Below are positions 8,377 through 17,079 of a DNA stretch of 31,756 nucleotides, piece by piece. Below the pieces are notes generated by a model. It worked only from the letters and a program-made list of their open reading frames with translations, ran no database searches and was not told the DNA's origin. Position 1 is the stretch's first letter. Each line of letters opens with the position of its first letter. The translations under genes and the position numbers were made by a program. Source of the stretch: a virus; the IMG/VR virus record IMGVR_UViG_3300030060_001726, positions 1-31,756 of that record; one strand, written 5' to 3'.

Positions 8377-10496
8377 TAGTTAAATCCATAGAATTGTAAA
8401 GCATCTAAAATTATTTCATTTCCATTTAGATCGCCAGCAATCAAAAAATCTGGATCACCAGGCGTACCCCTGGCTAGCTTGTACTTACCATCTCCGACAA
8501 CATAAAGATTGTATTCTTCATCTTGAATATCTTTAAGAAGCTTTGCATCTATGTTAAAACCTTGAGCTGCAAAATCTTCTAACTTTATGTCATCAAGCAT
8601 ATCTTCAAGTTTATCTGCATCTAGTTCTTTTGGTATTACTACTGGATGACCATTTACTTTATCAACATTACCTACTGCCATTTTTATTGCATCAGCATAT
8701 ACATTGTTTCTAAAAAACTGTAATCCTTGATCGTTTGCCATTTTATTGTAAATTAGATCAGATACTTGTTTTGCTGCTCCCTGGACTTCCGCTGGCGTAA
8801 ATAATAAAGCATTGCCTAATGTATTAGAATATTCTGCTTGTGTATTTATGTTCGTAGCTTCTGGAGCTTTTTTACCAGCATTTTTAAGATCTAAACCTTG
8901 CAATGCAAACTTTGCATTATCAATCAAGCCTAGCTGCATTAGACCGCCAATATGCGCAAGTTCTGGTGCGCCTTTTTGTGATAGCTCTGCCAAAACATCT
9001 GAAGCGTGTCTGCCAAAACCCTGGTTTAATTTATTTAAAACTAAAAGCTTTTGTTCTGTGCTAGTTGTACTAGCTTCAAAAAATGCTTTTAAACTGCTAG
9101 CTTCTTCGTCTTTTAAAAATTTCAGCGCAGATCCATATTGGCCAGATACGGCCACTGCTTCACTAATTCTTTTACTAACACGAACTTCGTAGTTTCCAGA
9201 TAGAGATCTATCACCAGGATTAGCCACTACATCAACAAAATTTATAGGCGTAATTTTTGTATTGCCAGCTCTTTCAGCAAAAGTAAGCGGATCTCTTTTC
9301 AGTTCGGATCTCATATTTGTTTCAAGAGTTTTGAGATCGCTTACTATTTCTGCTTCAATCAATGTATCTATGCCAGCTGCACCAGCTCCAGGTATTCCCT
9401 CGGTTGAATACTTTGTAATCTCAGCAGTAAGAGATGCCATGTTTGTTTTCCTGGCAACATCAAATATTTGTTTTTTTAATTTAAGATTATTAGCTAGTGC
9501 AATTAATTCTACGCCATCTGCGCCCATTGATTTTGCTTTGTTTTCCAAACCATTAATTACTTCAATATCAACAGTGCCACCTTTTTTAAAAATATTATTT
9601 ACTTCTTTCAAATCTATTTTTAATGATGCAGCTTGAGTTTTATTTATGGCTTTCATATTTTTTATATCAGTTCTTAGATTCCTTACTAAAACTCTTGCTT
9701 CTACTGAATCCATTGTTCCTGGTGGATTCTTTTCTAAGTTTTCTATAAATTTTTCTTTTCCCTCGATAGTTCCAATTTTTTGAAAGTTATCTACTACAGA
9801 ATTTTTTAAAATATCTTCTTGAGCTGCCTGACGTTTTACAGTAGCTTCAGTGTTTGTCATATATCCCAGGCTAACAAGCTTTGCATAGATACCATTTTGG
9901 CCAAACAATTCATTGGCAGCTTCAAGTTTTTCTGCTGCATTACCAACCACTGCTTGTTTTTTAAAATGATCTATTGAATTTATCAGCACCGCTGCTTGCT
10001 CATTAATTAATCTGTTCGAGGTATTAGATCTAACTGACACACTTTTATTTGTGAAAGCCAGGTCTGCTTTTATTAAGAAATCTCTTTGCGCAGCTTTGCT
10101 TGAAAATCCTTTTGATAAATCTTTTTTAAGTTTTTCAGAAGTTGCATTGAAATATCTATTACTAAGGCTGGGATCCATTTTAGAAGCTTCAAGCGCAGCA
10201 TTATTCAAAGCCTGGTTGTATTTTAATGTTCCATCAGCCAACTCAGATTCATATTTATTTTTTAATTCAGCTTCAAAAAAAGCTAGTTTCTTTTGTTCCG
10301 CTGCTTTAAATTCTTCTGTTTTTTGACGTTCTGCAATTTGCAAAGCATTTAAAGATGCAGTTTGTGCAGCTTCACCAAGCCTTGCAGTTGCTTGTGCTGC
10401 TTGCGATAAAGCACCAGGACTTGCTTGTACTGAAAGTTGCCTTGCACCAGTGCCGGTTGTTCTGGCAGTTTGTCTATTAAATGTAGGTACTTTCAT
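8376..10496 (-). CDS. Internal virion protein, gp15-like
   Basis: 706 residues, highly helical, rich in Ala, Lys, Leu and Asn, with no Cys-based motif and no membrane segment. The N-terminus (MKVPTFNRQTARTTGTGARQLSVQASPGALSQAAQA) resembles the start of gp15-type ejection proteins of marine podoviruses: a short basic segment then an Ala/Gln helix. Residues about 55-130 form a long charged coiled-coil-like region. The gene starts on the last base of the preceding gp14-like gene and ends on the first base of the ParB/zeta gene, so it is tightly coupled in the ejectosome block. Role inferred from T7: the ejected tube across the periplasm. The family assignment rests on size, order and composition. 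Confidence 0.72.
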   Translation of the reverse strand: MKVPTFNRQTARTTGTGARQLSVQASPGALSQAAQATARLGEAAQTASLNALQIAERQKTEEFKAAEQKKLAFFEAELKNKYESELADGTLKYNQALNNAALEASKMDPSLSNRYFNATSEKLKKDLSKGFSSKAAQRDFLIKADLAFTNKSVSVRSNTSNRLINEQAAVLINSIDHFKKQAVVGNAAEKLEAANELFGQNGIYAKLVSLGYMTNTEATVKRQAAQEDILKNSVVDNFQKIGTIEGKEKFIENLEKNPPGTMDSVEARVLVRNLRTDIKNMKAINKTQAASLKIDLKEVNNIFKKGGTVDIEVINGLENKAKSMGADGVELIALANNLKLKKQIFDVARKTNMASLTAEITKYSTEGIPGAGAAGIDTLIEAEIVSDLKTLETNMRSELKRDPLTFAERAGNTKITPINFVDVVANPGDRSLSGNYEVRVSKRISEAVAVSGQYGSALKFLKDEEASSLKAFFEASTTSTEQKLLVLNKLNQGFGRHASDVLAELSQKGAPELAHIGGLMQLGLIDNAKFALQGLDLKNAGKKAPEATNINTQAEYSNTLGNALLFTPAEVQGAAKQVSDLIYNKMANDQGLQFFRNNVYADAIKMAVGNVDKVNGHPVVIPKELDADKLEDMLDDIKLEDFAAQGFNIDAKLLKDIQDEEYNLYVVGDGKYKLARGTPGDPDFLIAGDLNGNEIILDALQFYGFN

Positions 10497-11068
10497 TAAC
10501 CAAACCTCGTTTGTGCAGTTTGTTTTTGTAAATTAATATTATTCTGGATTGATTGTCTGTTAAGATTTGCACCAGCTTGTATATTTGCAGCTGAGCTAAA
10601 TCCTCTAAGCAAACTTACACCAGCGTTTATATTACCAGCAGTTCTTGCAGTAGATCCGTAGAGTCTATTCAGTTGTGCTTGCATCCTATTTTGAACGGCG
10701 CTTTCTTCAAGCTCTTGGACACCAACCGCTGCATTATATTTTCTTATAGCTATTTCTTCATCAGCTTCTTTTGCATTTGCCAGGGCAATCTTCAATGGCG
10801 TACCACCCTCAGCAACAAATCCATTATATCTAAATGCCTGGCTTGTTGCATCCTGGAGATCGGAAAACTCTCTACGAAATCTAGCAATATCAAGTTGGCT
10901 TGCTATTTTTAATTGCACTGCATCTTGTTCATTAGCCAGGGCATTACGCTCATTTATATCTGCATTAAAATTATTAGCTGCTTGCTGAGCTTTACCAACG
11001 GCTCTAGCGCCGTTAGCGGCTACTACCGAACTAACTATAGTTGATGCTATTGCTGCTTCAATACCCAT
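10496..11068 (-). CDS. Internal virion protein, gp14-like
   Basis: 190 residues. An N-terminal hydrophobic segment (about residues 3-25, IEAAIASTIVSSVVAANGARAVG) is followed by a long Gln/Asn/Ala-rich helical region (NNFNADINERNALANEQDAVQL; YNGFVAEGGTPLKIALANAKEADEE). That is the typical architecture of T7 gp14-type ejection proteins, which enter the outer membrane at infection. It is the first of four consecutive ejection-type genes and overlaps the preceding gp13-like gene by one base. The phrase 'G-GTPL-IALANA-EA' is, from memory, well conserved in this family in marine podoviruses. Confidence 0.8.
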   Translation of the reverse strand: MGIEAAIASTIVSSVVAANGARAVGKAQQAANNFNADINERNALANEQDAVQLKIASQLDIARFRREFSDLQDATSQAFRYNGFVAEGGTPLKIALANAKEADEEIAIRKYNAAVGVQELEESAVQNRMQAQLNRLYGSTARTAGNINAGVSLLRGFSSAANIQAGANLNRQSIQNNINLQKQTAQTRFG

Positions 11069-11508
11069 TAAAAAACCTTTGCATATCTAAAATAATCGCT
11101 ACCATCTGGACCATATTTTCTCATAAGTCCCTCGTTTTCTAATCCCATAAACTGAGCAAACCTTTGAGCTTCTGGCCAATCTGCTCTTACTGCTGATTGA
11201 ATACGAACTAGTTTTTGCTCTTTTATCAGCCTTGGCAAATACTTAAAAATTATTTTCATCACTGGTCTTACATGGCTATGGACCTTATCAGTTGATAAAA
11301 ACCAAACTTCAGCAACACCTGGCCATAATTGTTTGATACCGCCGCAAGCTATCAGGTGGCCATTATCTATTGCACTAAATGATTGACCAGGAACATGAAG
11401 TCCTTTTGCAAAATCTAAATGTTCTTTTATGTGCTGCGGCGCACCTTTATTCATTTTGCCATCAAGTATTTCCTGGCCATGCTCTGGCTTGTAATCTGCC
11501 ACTATCAT
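11068..11508 (-). CDS. T7 gp13-like internal/assembly protein with GNAT-like fold
   Basis: 146 residues. The pattern is acetyltransferase-like: strand FSAIDNGHLIACGGIKQLWPGVAEVWFLS (about 44-72), helix VRPVMKIIFKYLPRLIKE (about 80-97), then VRIQSAVRADWPEAQRFAQFMGLENEGLMRKYGPDG (about 101-136). This arrangement is typical of T7 gp13 relatives, which are needed for assembly of the internal core and have a GNAT-like fold, probably without catalysis. Its start overlaps the tail tube B stop (ATGA), and it precedes the gp14-like gene, as in T7. A real acetyltransferase is possible but less likely in this position. Confidence 0.75.
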   Translation of the reverse strand: MIVADYKPEHGQEILDGKMNKGAPQHIKEHLDFAKGLHVPGQSFSAIDNGHLIACGGIKQLWPGVAEVWFLSTDKVHSHVRPVMKIIFKYLPRLIKEQKLVRIQSAVRADWPEAQRFAQFMGLENEGLMRKYGPDGSDYFRYAKVF

Positions 11509-13784
11509 TGATCGAAAGTTTGCAGCCTTGGGAAAATTGCTAATACTGTTGTTGGTAATGGCTGGTTTTGCTTGACTACAATAAATCCATCATTGTCAAA
11601 ACCACCTCTAAATTCTAATTCTTTATCACCAGTAAACATCGAAAGAGCAGTGTCCATATCATCAGCTGAGCTTCTAAATGGTATTCTATCTATTTCACTT
11701 TCACTGCTACCTACCTGGATTCCAACAGTTCTAAATAATCTCAATGTAATATCATGTATTCTTTTTATTTTTCCCTGGGCCGTACCCTCAGTGCCGCCAG
11801 CATCAACTCGCATTGTTTGTAAGGTTGAATCAAAACCTAATCCAATATGTGCTTTTGTAACTGATCTATCCAAAGTAATTGATCCAGAAGATACTGTTTT
11901 GTTTGGATGTGTAGCACCATTCGCCAGGATTGATACACTTTGGCCCTCTAAATGATTTAGGCCAGATATTGTAGTTGCTGCGGATCCGGTATACGATAAT
12001 CCACTATCTACAAAGAAAGCATCTTGAACATCAGTACCAAAATCAAAATTTGAAAAAGTTTCTATGTATCTTGCCGTTGCACCATTTATAGTTCTTTTAA
12101 CAACCAGGTAAACATTATCTTCATTGAGATCACCTGGTATAACCGCAACACTTTCAACCACTGCATTACCTGATCCAAAAGATCCACCAATAATATGTTC
12201 GTGCCAGCCAACAACATTTTCTTCTCGTCTATATGTCATGCCAACAAAACGGCCATCTGTTAAAACACACCAAACAATATTGTCTGGCTCTTGCTGAAAA
12301 GCCATTTCAGTTATACCGCTATCAGTAATATGCTCTGCAAGAACAGTTAAATCTGGAGCCTGGTAACTATCGGAATCAAAATTATATACAAGCTCTCTTA
12401 CTTTCCTTGATGCTCTTTGAACAAACATAGTTACGTTACCAACCTGGATAGGCTGAATATTTGCAGATCCATAATTAGCCTGGCGTTTTATTTGAGCGTT
12501 TGTAGGTGATAGAGGTTCGGCTGCGCCGCTTGCACTTACTGCAAACTCACCACCACTAGTTCCAACAATCAAAACTCTACTTGATGTAAGATACCTAATA
12601 ACATTTACCTGGTTAGATCCAATAGTATATGTCAAAGCATCATCAGCATCTATACCATCTGCAAAATCTTCAAAGCTGCCACCTACTGAAAAAAACAAAG
12701 TTTGTGGTTGTGCAGTTGTATTTGCAAAAACCAGGCGCTGCTCAAAAAATGTAACTGCTGCTGGATGGCCAGTTGTTGAGCTAAATGCTCCCAGGCTAAA
12801 ATTATCATCAGCTTCTAGCGCACCATTTATTGTTACTGAAGCACTTGCTGATTCATTCACCAGGTCGACACTTGGAGAAAACAAAATTGTATCAGCAGTT
12901 ACCTGGACTAATAAAACGGCAGTTGATTTATTATTACCGCCATTTGATGCACCAGATATTGTAACCTTTTGGCCTACTTTAAAACCCTCAGTTACAAAAT
13001 TACCAGCAGTGTCTGTAATTCTATCATTGTGTTCCAGGCCAGTTGAGCTTGGATCTCCCTCAAAAAATGCAATAGTTGTTGCGGTATAACTTGGCATCAG
13101 CTCAGTTCTACCCTCAGCATTTTCCTGGACAGTTGCGGTAACAGAGGTTGCACTTGAAAAGTTTGTTATCTTTGCAAAACCATCATGTAGCTTTACTAAT
13201 CTTCCAACATCAGTCGAAGCAAAAGTATCTGCGCTTGCAGTAATAGTAACACTACCAGTGCGGCCATTTGCAGTTAATGTTGTAGTTGTCGTATTAGGAT
13301 CTTGCATAGGACCACGGAGAAAATTTACCTCCGTTATTGTCCAAGCAGTATGACTTGTCCTGGTTATCTTTTGTACTGGATGTGATGGATGTACCAGGTA
13401 CATGACATCAGCGCTTTGTGTAAACTTTATTTCAGATACCTGGGCGCTAGTGTAAACAGTTGTAACTTCTATTGGATTTGAACTACCATCAACAACAGTG
13501 CCGCCATCTTTATGTATTCTAAAATAGTTTTCACCAAATTCTAATATATAAGCTTGCTCAACATTAAATTCAAAAGGTATTAGCCTGGTAAAATTTGAAC
13601 TTGTTTTTACAGAGTTTACATACTTCGTACCAGGTCTGCGACTTGCACCGCCATGAGGATGTATTAAAAAGTTTTGTAACTTTTTGCAGCCATTAAAATA
13701 TTTGTTTACATCAGTGCGGCCCTCTAACCTGGGCGATAATTCACCAGCAGTAAAATTATTAAATGGAGGTGAAGCCTTAGCCAT
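11505..13784 (-). CDS. Tail tubular protein B (gp12-like nozzle protein)
   Basis: 759 residues. The N-terminus reads MAKASPPFNNFTAGELSPRLEGRTDVNKYFNGCKKLQNF, then 'GGASRRPGTKYV', the clear hallmark of podovirus tail nozzle proteins (T7 gp12 family). The rest is beta-rich (FEQRLVFANTTAQPQTLFFS; ITEMAFQQEPDNIVWCVLTDGR; typical propeller-type strands), with a 'DGIDADDALTYTI' segment usual in this family. The length matches the family. It follows tail tube A without a gap and overlaps the gp13-like gene. It forms the distal tail tube through which DNA leaves. Confidence 0.9.
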   Translation of the reverse strand: MAKASPPFNNFTAGELSPRLEGRTDVNKYFNGCKKLQNFLIHPHGGASRRPGTKYVNSVKTSSNFTRLIPFEFNVEQAYILEFGENYFRIHKDGGTVVDGSSNPIEVTTVYTSAQVSEIKFTQSADVMYLVHPSHPVQKITRTSHTAWTITEVNFLRGPMQDPNTTTTTLTANGRTGSVTITASADTFASTDVGRLVKLHDGFAKITNFSSATSVTATVQENAEGRTELMPSYTATTIAFFEGDPSSTGLEHNDRITDTAGNFVTEGFKVGQKVTISGASNGGNNKSTAVLLVQVTADTILFSPSVDLVNESASASVTINGALEADDNFSLGAFSSTTGHPAAVTFFEQRLVFANTTAQPQTLFFSVGGSFEDFADGIDADDALTYTIGSNQVNVIRYLTSSRVLIVGTSGGEFAVSASGAAEPLSPTNAQIKRQANYGSANIQPIQVGNVTMFVQRASRKVRELVYNFDSDSYQAPDLTVLAEHITDSGITEMAFQQEPDNIVWCVLTDGRFVGMTYRREENVVGWHEHIIGGSFGSGNAVVESVAVIPGDLNEDNVYLVVKRTINGATARYIETFSNFDFGTDVQDAFFVDSGLSYTGSAATTISGLNHLEGQSVSILANGATHPNKTVSSGSITLDRSVTKAHIGLGFDSTLQTMRVDAGGTEGTAQGKIKRIHDITLRLFRTVGIQVGSSESEIDRIPFRSSADDMDTALSMFTGDKELEFRGGFDNDGFIVVKQNQPLPTTVLAIFPRLQTFDQ

Positions 13785-14375
13785 TTACAACCTCGCATTA
13801 ATAAATGTGTTTGCAGCTAATACCTCGCTATCCTGGATGCTAGAAGTATTAGTTGTATTACCCTCAGTTGCATCAACAAACCTGGCTTCTTTTAATTTAT
13901 CTCTATATAAAGTTGCAAGCTGAGATGCCAGGCTAATACTACCAGATAAAGGATAAGCTATATCAGCTGCAAGTGCAGCTACAATAGTTTCTAGCAAAAG
14001 AGTGTCATATTGGTTTGGATCAGTTACTTTTCCTACAAACACCAGATTGATTGTGCTTTCATCAGATAAAATTTTTCTACCCTCAAGCTCAAACTTTATT
14101 TCTGGATCTGAAAGTTTTAAGACTCGCAAACAAAATGGATCAGTAGGCAGCGTAAATTGTTTTGCAAAAGTAAAACTAGGCGCATCAGCATCAGGTGCTA
14201 GTGTCTGCCTGGTAATCAAACTATTCCAGGGATGAGATCTAAATGTTGCATCCCTTACAAACTCATATCTTTGATTGCATATCCTGGCAGCTTTACTATC
14301 TTCTGTAAGAGAAATAATATTAGATGCACCGATTTGATTCAAAGCTGAGTTACAAATATCTACTACTGAAGCCAT
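13785..14375 (-). CDS. Tail tubular protein A (gp11-like adaptor)
   Basis: 196 residues from the ATG at 14375, which has AGGAA upstream. An upstream in-frame extension is less likely because it would run through the terminator hairpin. MASVVDICNSALNQIGASNIISLTEDSKAARICNQRYE, then VRDATFRSHPWNSLITRQTLAP and FTLPTDPFCLRVLKL, are hallmarks of the T7 gp11 family. It forms the ring between the portal and the nozzle. It is the first gene after the intrinsic terminator that closes the capsid block, and it is directly followed by tail tube B. Confidence 0.9.
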   Translation of the reverse strand: MASVVDICNSALNQIGASNIISLTEDSKAARICNQRYEFVRDATFRSHPWNSLITRQTLAPDADAPSFTFAKQFTLPTDPFCLRVLKLSDPEIKFELEGRKILSDESTINLVFVGKVTDPNQYDTLLLETIVAALAADIAYPLSGSISLASQLATLYRDKLKEARFVDATEGNTTNTSSIQDSEVLAANTFINARL

Positions 14376-14387
14376 AATAATTCCTAT

Positions 14388-14414
14388 AAAAAAGCAGCGC
14401 ATTGCTGCGCTGCT
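14388..14414 (-). terminator. Intrinsic terminator after the capsid/decoration genes
   Basis: A perfect 9-bp stem (AGCAGCGCA / TGCGCTGCT, 14393-14401 and 14406-14414) with a TTGC loop is followed on the minus strand by six T residues (14393-14388). It lies between the decoration-like gene and the start of tail tube A. T7 has its main terminator at the same place, just after the capsid gene and before gene 11. It probably lowers tail gene expression relative to capsid. Confidence 0.85.
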
Positions 14415-14420
14415 AAAGTT

Positions 14421-14897
14421 TTAGTTTATAACGTATTCAATAATGAATGACATTGTACCAGCAGTACCACCAGTTGCATTGAATGTCGCTGCAACATAGT
14501 AGTGTCCGCCTGGATCTGTAGAATCACCAGCAATAGTGTAAACTTCTTGACCGCAAGTGCTTATGTCTGCGGCTTCAAATCTTACATCTGTCATTGCAGC
14601 TGCATCAGCAACGGAGCTTGCAAAACAATCTTCGTCTTTGACTACGCCAGCGCTAGTGTATAACCCAACATTAAATGTGGCGCTGCTACCAAAAGTGTCA
14701 GTGCCTATCTTTAACGAGCTTATTCTAGCGTTTGTCGGTATTGGAGCTAGCATAACAATATCGTTATCAGTGCTATCTCCAGCTGCTAGTTCAACAGTTC
14801 CTTGAGCAATCCTGGTTGTTCCAGTTAACAAACCAGCATCACTCATTGTATATGTAGCTTCAAAATTGGCTACGAGATCAGAATTTTTTGTAGTCAT
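14421..14897 (-). CDS. Probable capsid decoration/head-associated protein
   Basis: 158 residues, beta-rich and acidic (many Asp and Thr, few Lys). It starts MTTKNSDLVANFEATYTMSD and ends with a beta strand SFIIEYVIN. A good GGGAGA ribosome site precedes the ATG. It lies 14 bases after the major capsid gene and directly before the terminator, the usual place for a head decoration or second abundant head protein in marine podoviruses. No named motif is visible; the role is inferred from position, composition and probable high expression. Confidence 0.6.
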   Translation of the reverse strand: MTTKNSDLVANFEATYTMSDAGLLTGTTRIAQGTVELAAGDSTDNDIVMLAPIPTNARISSLKIGTDTFGSSATFNVGLYTSAGVVKDEDCFASSVADAAAMTDVRFEAADISTCGQEVYTIAGDSTDPGGHYYVAATFNATGGTAGTMSFIIEYVIN

Positions 14898-14911
14898 GTT
14901 CTATCTCCCAA

Positions 14912-15775
14912 TTAAGCTGATTCATCACAAAGGATAGAAACTACTTTTGCTTCTTCCATTCGTGTTGCACCAAAGGTTGCACAATAAAAGACTTGAGTAC
15001 TGTAACTCTTATCAGCACGCTCATCGATTTTTGCCATTACGTCTTTTCCAACGGCAAGCTTGATTCCATCTTCAGCCCAAGCAAAACAAGTTCTGATACT
15101 GGATGCCACACTTAACCTGGTTGACATAATAAATTTAAAACCCATAAAAGTGTCCACTTCACCAGCGACAAGAGCTTTTACAGTATTAAAATCACTTGAT
15201 GTGATCTGTGTAGTACCTAGTAAAGCTTCTACTTGAGCTGGAGCTACGGCAATATATCTTGGGATTGATGGATCTACTGATCCCTCATCCAAAATCTTTT
15301 TTGCACTTATGAGCTTGGCTATTGTTAAATCAGCTGATCCATGAGCAATAATATTACCAGCAAGCATTGAGGTATCAGTGCTTCCACTGGATCCAGTTTT
15401 TGCCGTACCAGTTGCAGCAGTAATAATTGCATCATCCATTGATCTACCTATTGCTGAAGCAGCTGCTTGAGCATAAGTTGATGTAGGATCAATTAACATT
15501 CTTATTTTGTCGGCATCATCTATAAGATCGGCCCACTCATAAGAATCCATAGTTACCATTCGTCTTGAATGTGGTGTATCAAGAATTTGTGTATCTTGAT
15601 GTCTTGAAGTTCTTTTGACCGCAGCGGTTGCACCTACCTGGTCAAAAAAGGCTTTCTCACCAGTTACAGATTCCTCAGATACAGAACCTCGTAGCAAAGA
15701 ACCTCTTTGCTGCGACAATAACTGTACGTTGGAGCTGAACTGATTAACGAAAGCAGTAGTGATTTGTGAACTCAT
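14912..15775 (-). CDS. Major capsid protein
   Basis: 287 residues. The pattern fits the capsid family of marine T7-like phages: MSSQITTAFVNQFSSNVQLLSQQ, then RGSLLRGSVSEESVTGEKAFFDQVGATAAVKRTSRHQDT and a TPHSRRMVTMDSYEWADLIDDADK segment (about 66-90). A helix region IGRSMDDAIITAATG lies at about 108-122, and the C-terminal part has FMGFKFIMSTRL and CFAWAEDGIKLAVGKDV. Length is somewhat short compared with T7 gp10A but normal for this group. A GGAG lies upstream of the start. Adjacent scaffold, portal and decoration genes confirm the role (HK97-fold shell subunit). Confidence 0.9.
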   Translation of the reverse strand: MSSQITTAFVNQFSSNVQLLSQQRGSLLRGSVSEESVTGEKAFFDQVGATAAVKRTSRHQDTQILDTPHSRRMVTMDSYEWADLIDDADKIRMLIDPTSTYAQAAASAIGRSMDDAIITAATGTAKTGSSGSTDTSMLAGNIIAHGSADLTIAKLISAKKILDEGSVDPSIPRYIAVAPAQVEALLGTTQITSSDFNTVKALVAGEVDTFMGFKFIMSTRLSVASSIRTCFAWAEDGIKLAVGKDVMAKIDERADKSYSTQVFYCATFGATRMEEAKVVSILCDESA

Positions 15776-15831
15776 TACATACTCCTTAGTTCATAAAAAT
15801 TAAAACGCTACCTGGGAATCCAGACGTAAGG

Positions 15832-16029
15832 TTATTTGGTTTTGCGAGGGCCTTTGCTTATCTCGACTACTTTACTTGGTTTTTCTTTTGGAGGGCCACT
15901 TGGCTTATCTCCAGCTTCGCACCATTGTAAATACTTATTAGCTCTTTCCATTGGATCATCTATTATTCTTCCAGATCCAGTTTCAAGCACCATTCTTAAA
16001 ACTTCTAATCTAAACTCTCTATTATGCAC
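15832..16029 (-). CDS. Small conserved-type protein between scaffold and capsid, unknown function
   Basis: 65 residues, N-terminal helical half (REFRLEVLRMVLETGSG...ERANKYLQWCEAG) and a basic, Pro/Lys-rich tail (PPKEKPSKVVEISKGPRKTK). The start overlaps the scaffold stop by 8 bases, so it is translated with the morphogenesis genes. A role in capsid assembly is possible; nothing in the sequence shows it. The 56 bases that follow before the capsid gene hold a weak CTGG-ATTC-CCAG stem-loop but no clear promoter. Confidence 0.6.
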   Translation of the reverse strand: MHNREFRLEVLRMVLETGSGRIIDDPMERANKYLQWCEAGDKPSGPPKEKPSKVVEISKGPRKTK

Positions 16030-16861
16030 TTATCATCTCCCTATACTTCATAACTTCGTCTACATAGAAACTATGCTGAGGATGCTTTGCATCCCAGTAC
16101 GGCGTGTTCTCAGCGGTCATTTCAGCAATTTTAGAATTGATTTCATCTAGTCCAAGAGCATTTGACGTTTTAACGCCCTCTAAGCTATCCTCACCAACCT
16201 TGTTAGTAATAAAGTCGCCAACATTCACAATCATTCTAATAACGTCTGGATGATCGCCTAAACGCCGCCCATCAGCTAACTCAATATTTGCAATTTCTAC
16301 ATTGCCAAACTGCTGAAGAACGCCGTTACCTACTTTCATTCTGTCTTGGAAAGCTGGGCCATATTCTTTTTGCAGCTCTTGAGTTGTCTTTTGTACCTCA
16401 GCTTGAACATTAATCTGATTTGTACTGAGCTGATTATTAGTTTGTTCGTTAAATTCATTTAATAATAATGTTGCCTGGCGCTGCGACAAACCAGCTTTAT
16501 GGGCCGTGTTCTGAAACCAGTTTAACATTTCTTCATTTTTTACCTGGTCATCTGGTATTGTAGCTGCCAGGTTGTAATCTTTTGCTTCATTCGGTCTACC
16601 GAGTTTGCCATAAACAACATTCCAATCATCATCGGTGGCGTGTTTACCTGGTATGGCTACTTTATCAGCGCCAATCATGGATTGTGAATGAACAAAACTT
16701 TTTATCAATCCTGGTACATCCTGGATTGATTCTAAAGATTTATGTCCTTTTATTTCTTCTGGAATTTCTGAGCGCCAATCATATTCGGCTGGCTGCGCAG
16801 ACGGAGCTTGTCCAGCATCTTCAACGGCTGGAGCTTCCGCTACCTGGGCTTCTTCACTCAT
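16022..16861 (-). CDS. Capsid assembly scaffolding protein
   Basis: 279 residues, acidic and helical. It has an Ala/Glu/Pro-rich N-terminus (MSEEAQVAEAPAVEDAG), a 'YDWRSEIPEEIKGHKSLESIQDVPGLIKSFVHSQSMIG' segment (about 28-65) and 'WNVVYGKLGRPNEAKDYNLA' (about 80-99), followed by a long helix with NNQLSTNQINVQAEVQKTTQELQKEYG. These features match T7 gp9-type scaffolds in marine podoviruses. It sits between portal/Bbp19 and capsid genes, the standard position. ATGA overlap with the preceding gene. Confidence 0.88.
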   Translation of the reverse strand: MSEEAQVAEAPAVEDAGQAPSAQPAEYDWRSEIPEEIKGHKSLESIQDVPGLIKSFVHSQSMIGADKVAIPGKHATDDDWNVVYGKLGRPNEAKDYNLAATIPDDQVKNEEMLNWFQNTAHKAGLSQRQATLLLNEFNEQTNNQLSTNQINVQAEVQKTTQELQKEYGPAFQDRMKVGNGVLQQFGNVEIANIELADGRRLGDHPDVIRMIVNVGDFITNKVGEDSLEGVKTSNALGLDEINSKIAEMTAENTPYWDAKHPQHSFYVDEVMKYREMISA

Positions 16862-17079
16862 GTTTCTACTATGTCCTCTCTTTTTGGTTTATCGGCCAGC
16901 ATTGCTTTTATAAATAGCACTACAGTGCGCTGGCCCTCTCTGTAGGCCGTTTCGGTTGCATCTGGAGAAAAGGTTGATCCATTTACATGATACCTAGCTT
17001 CCAAATCTTTTAAGATTGTTTCGCCATCTTTTGTATTAAATAAAAGCTTATAAGCTGCTCTAAGCTCATCAATACTCAT
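16858..17079 (-). CDS. Bbp19-like small phage protein
   Basis: 73 residues. LLFNTKDGETILKDLEARYHV, then FSPDATETAYREGQRTVVLFIKAML, is the signature of the Bbp19-like phage family (first described in Bordetella phages): a small helical protein coded next to the portal. It overlaps the portal stop and the scaffold start by 4 bases each. Its molecular role is not established. Confidence 0.75.
   Translation of the reverse strand: MSIDELRAAYKLLFNTKDGETILKDLEARYHVNGSTFSPDATETAYREGQRTVVLFIKAMLADKPKREDIVET

Noticed and set aside
11068-11508. Functional acetyltransferase
   Set aside because: The fold looks GNAT-like, but the position directly before the gp14-like gene fits the non-catalytic T7 gp13 family better.
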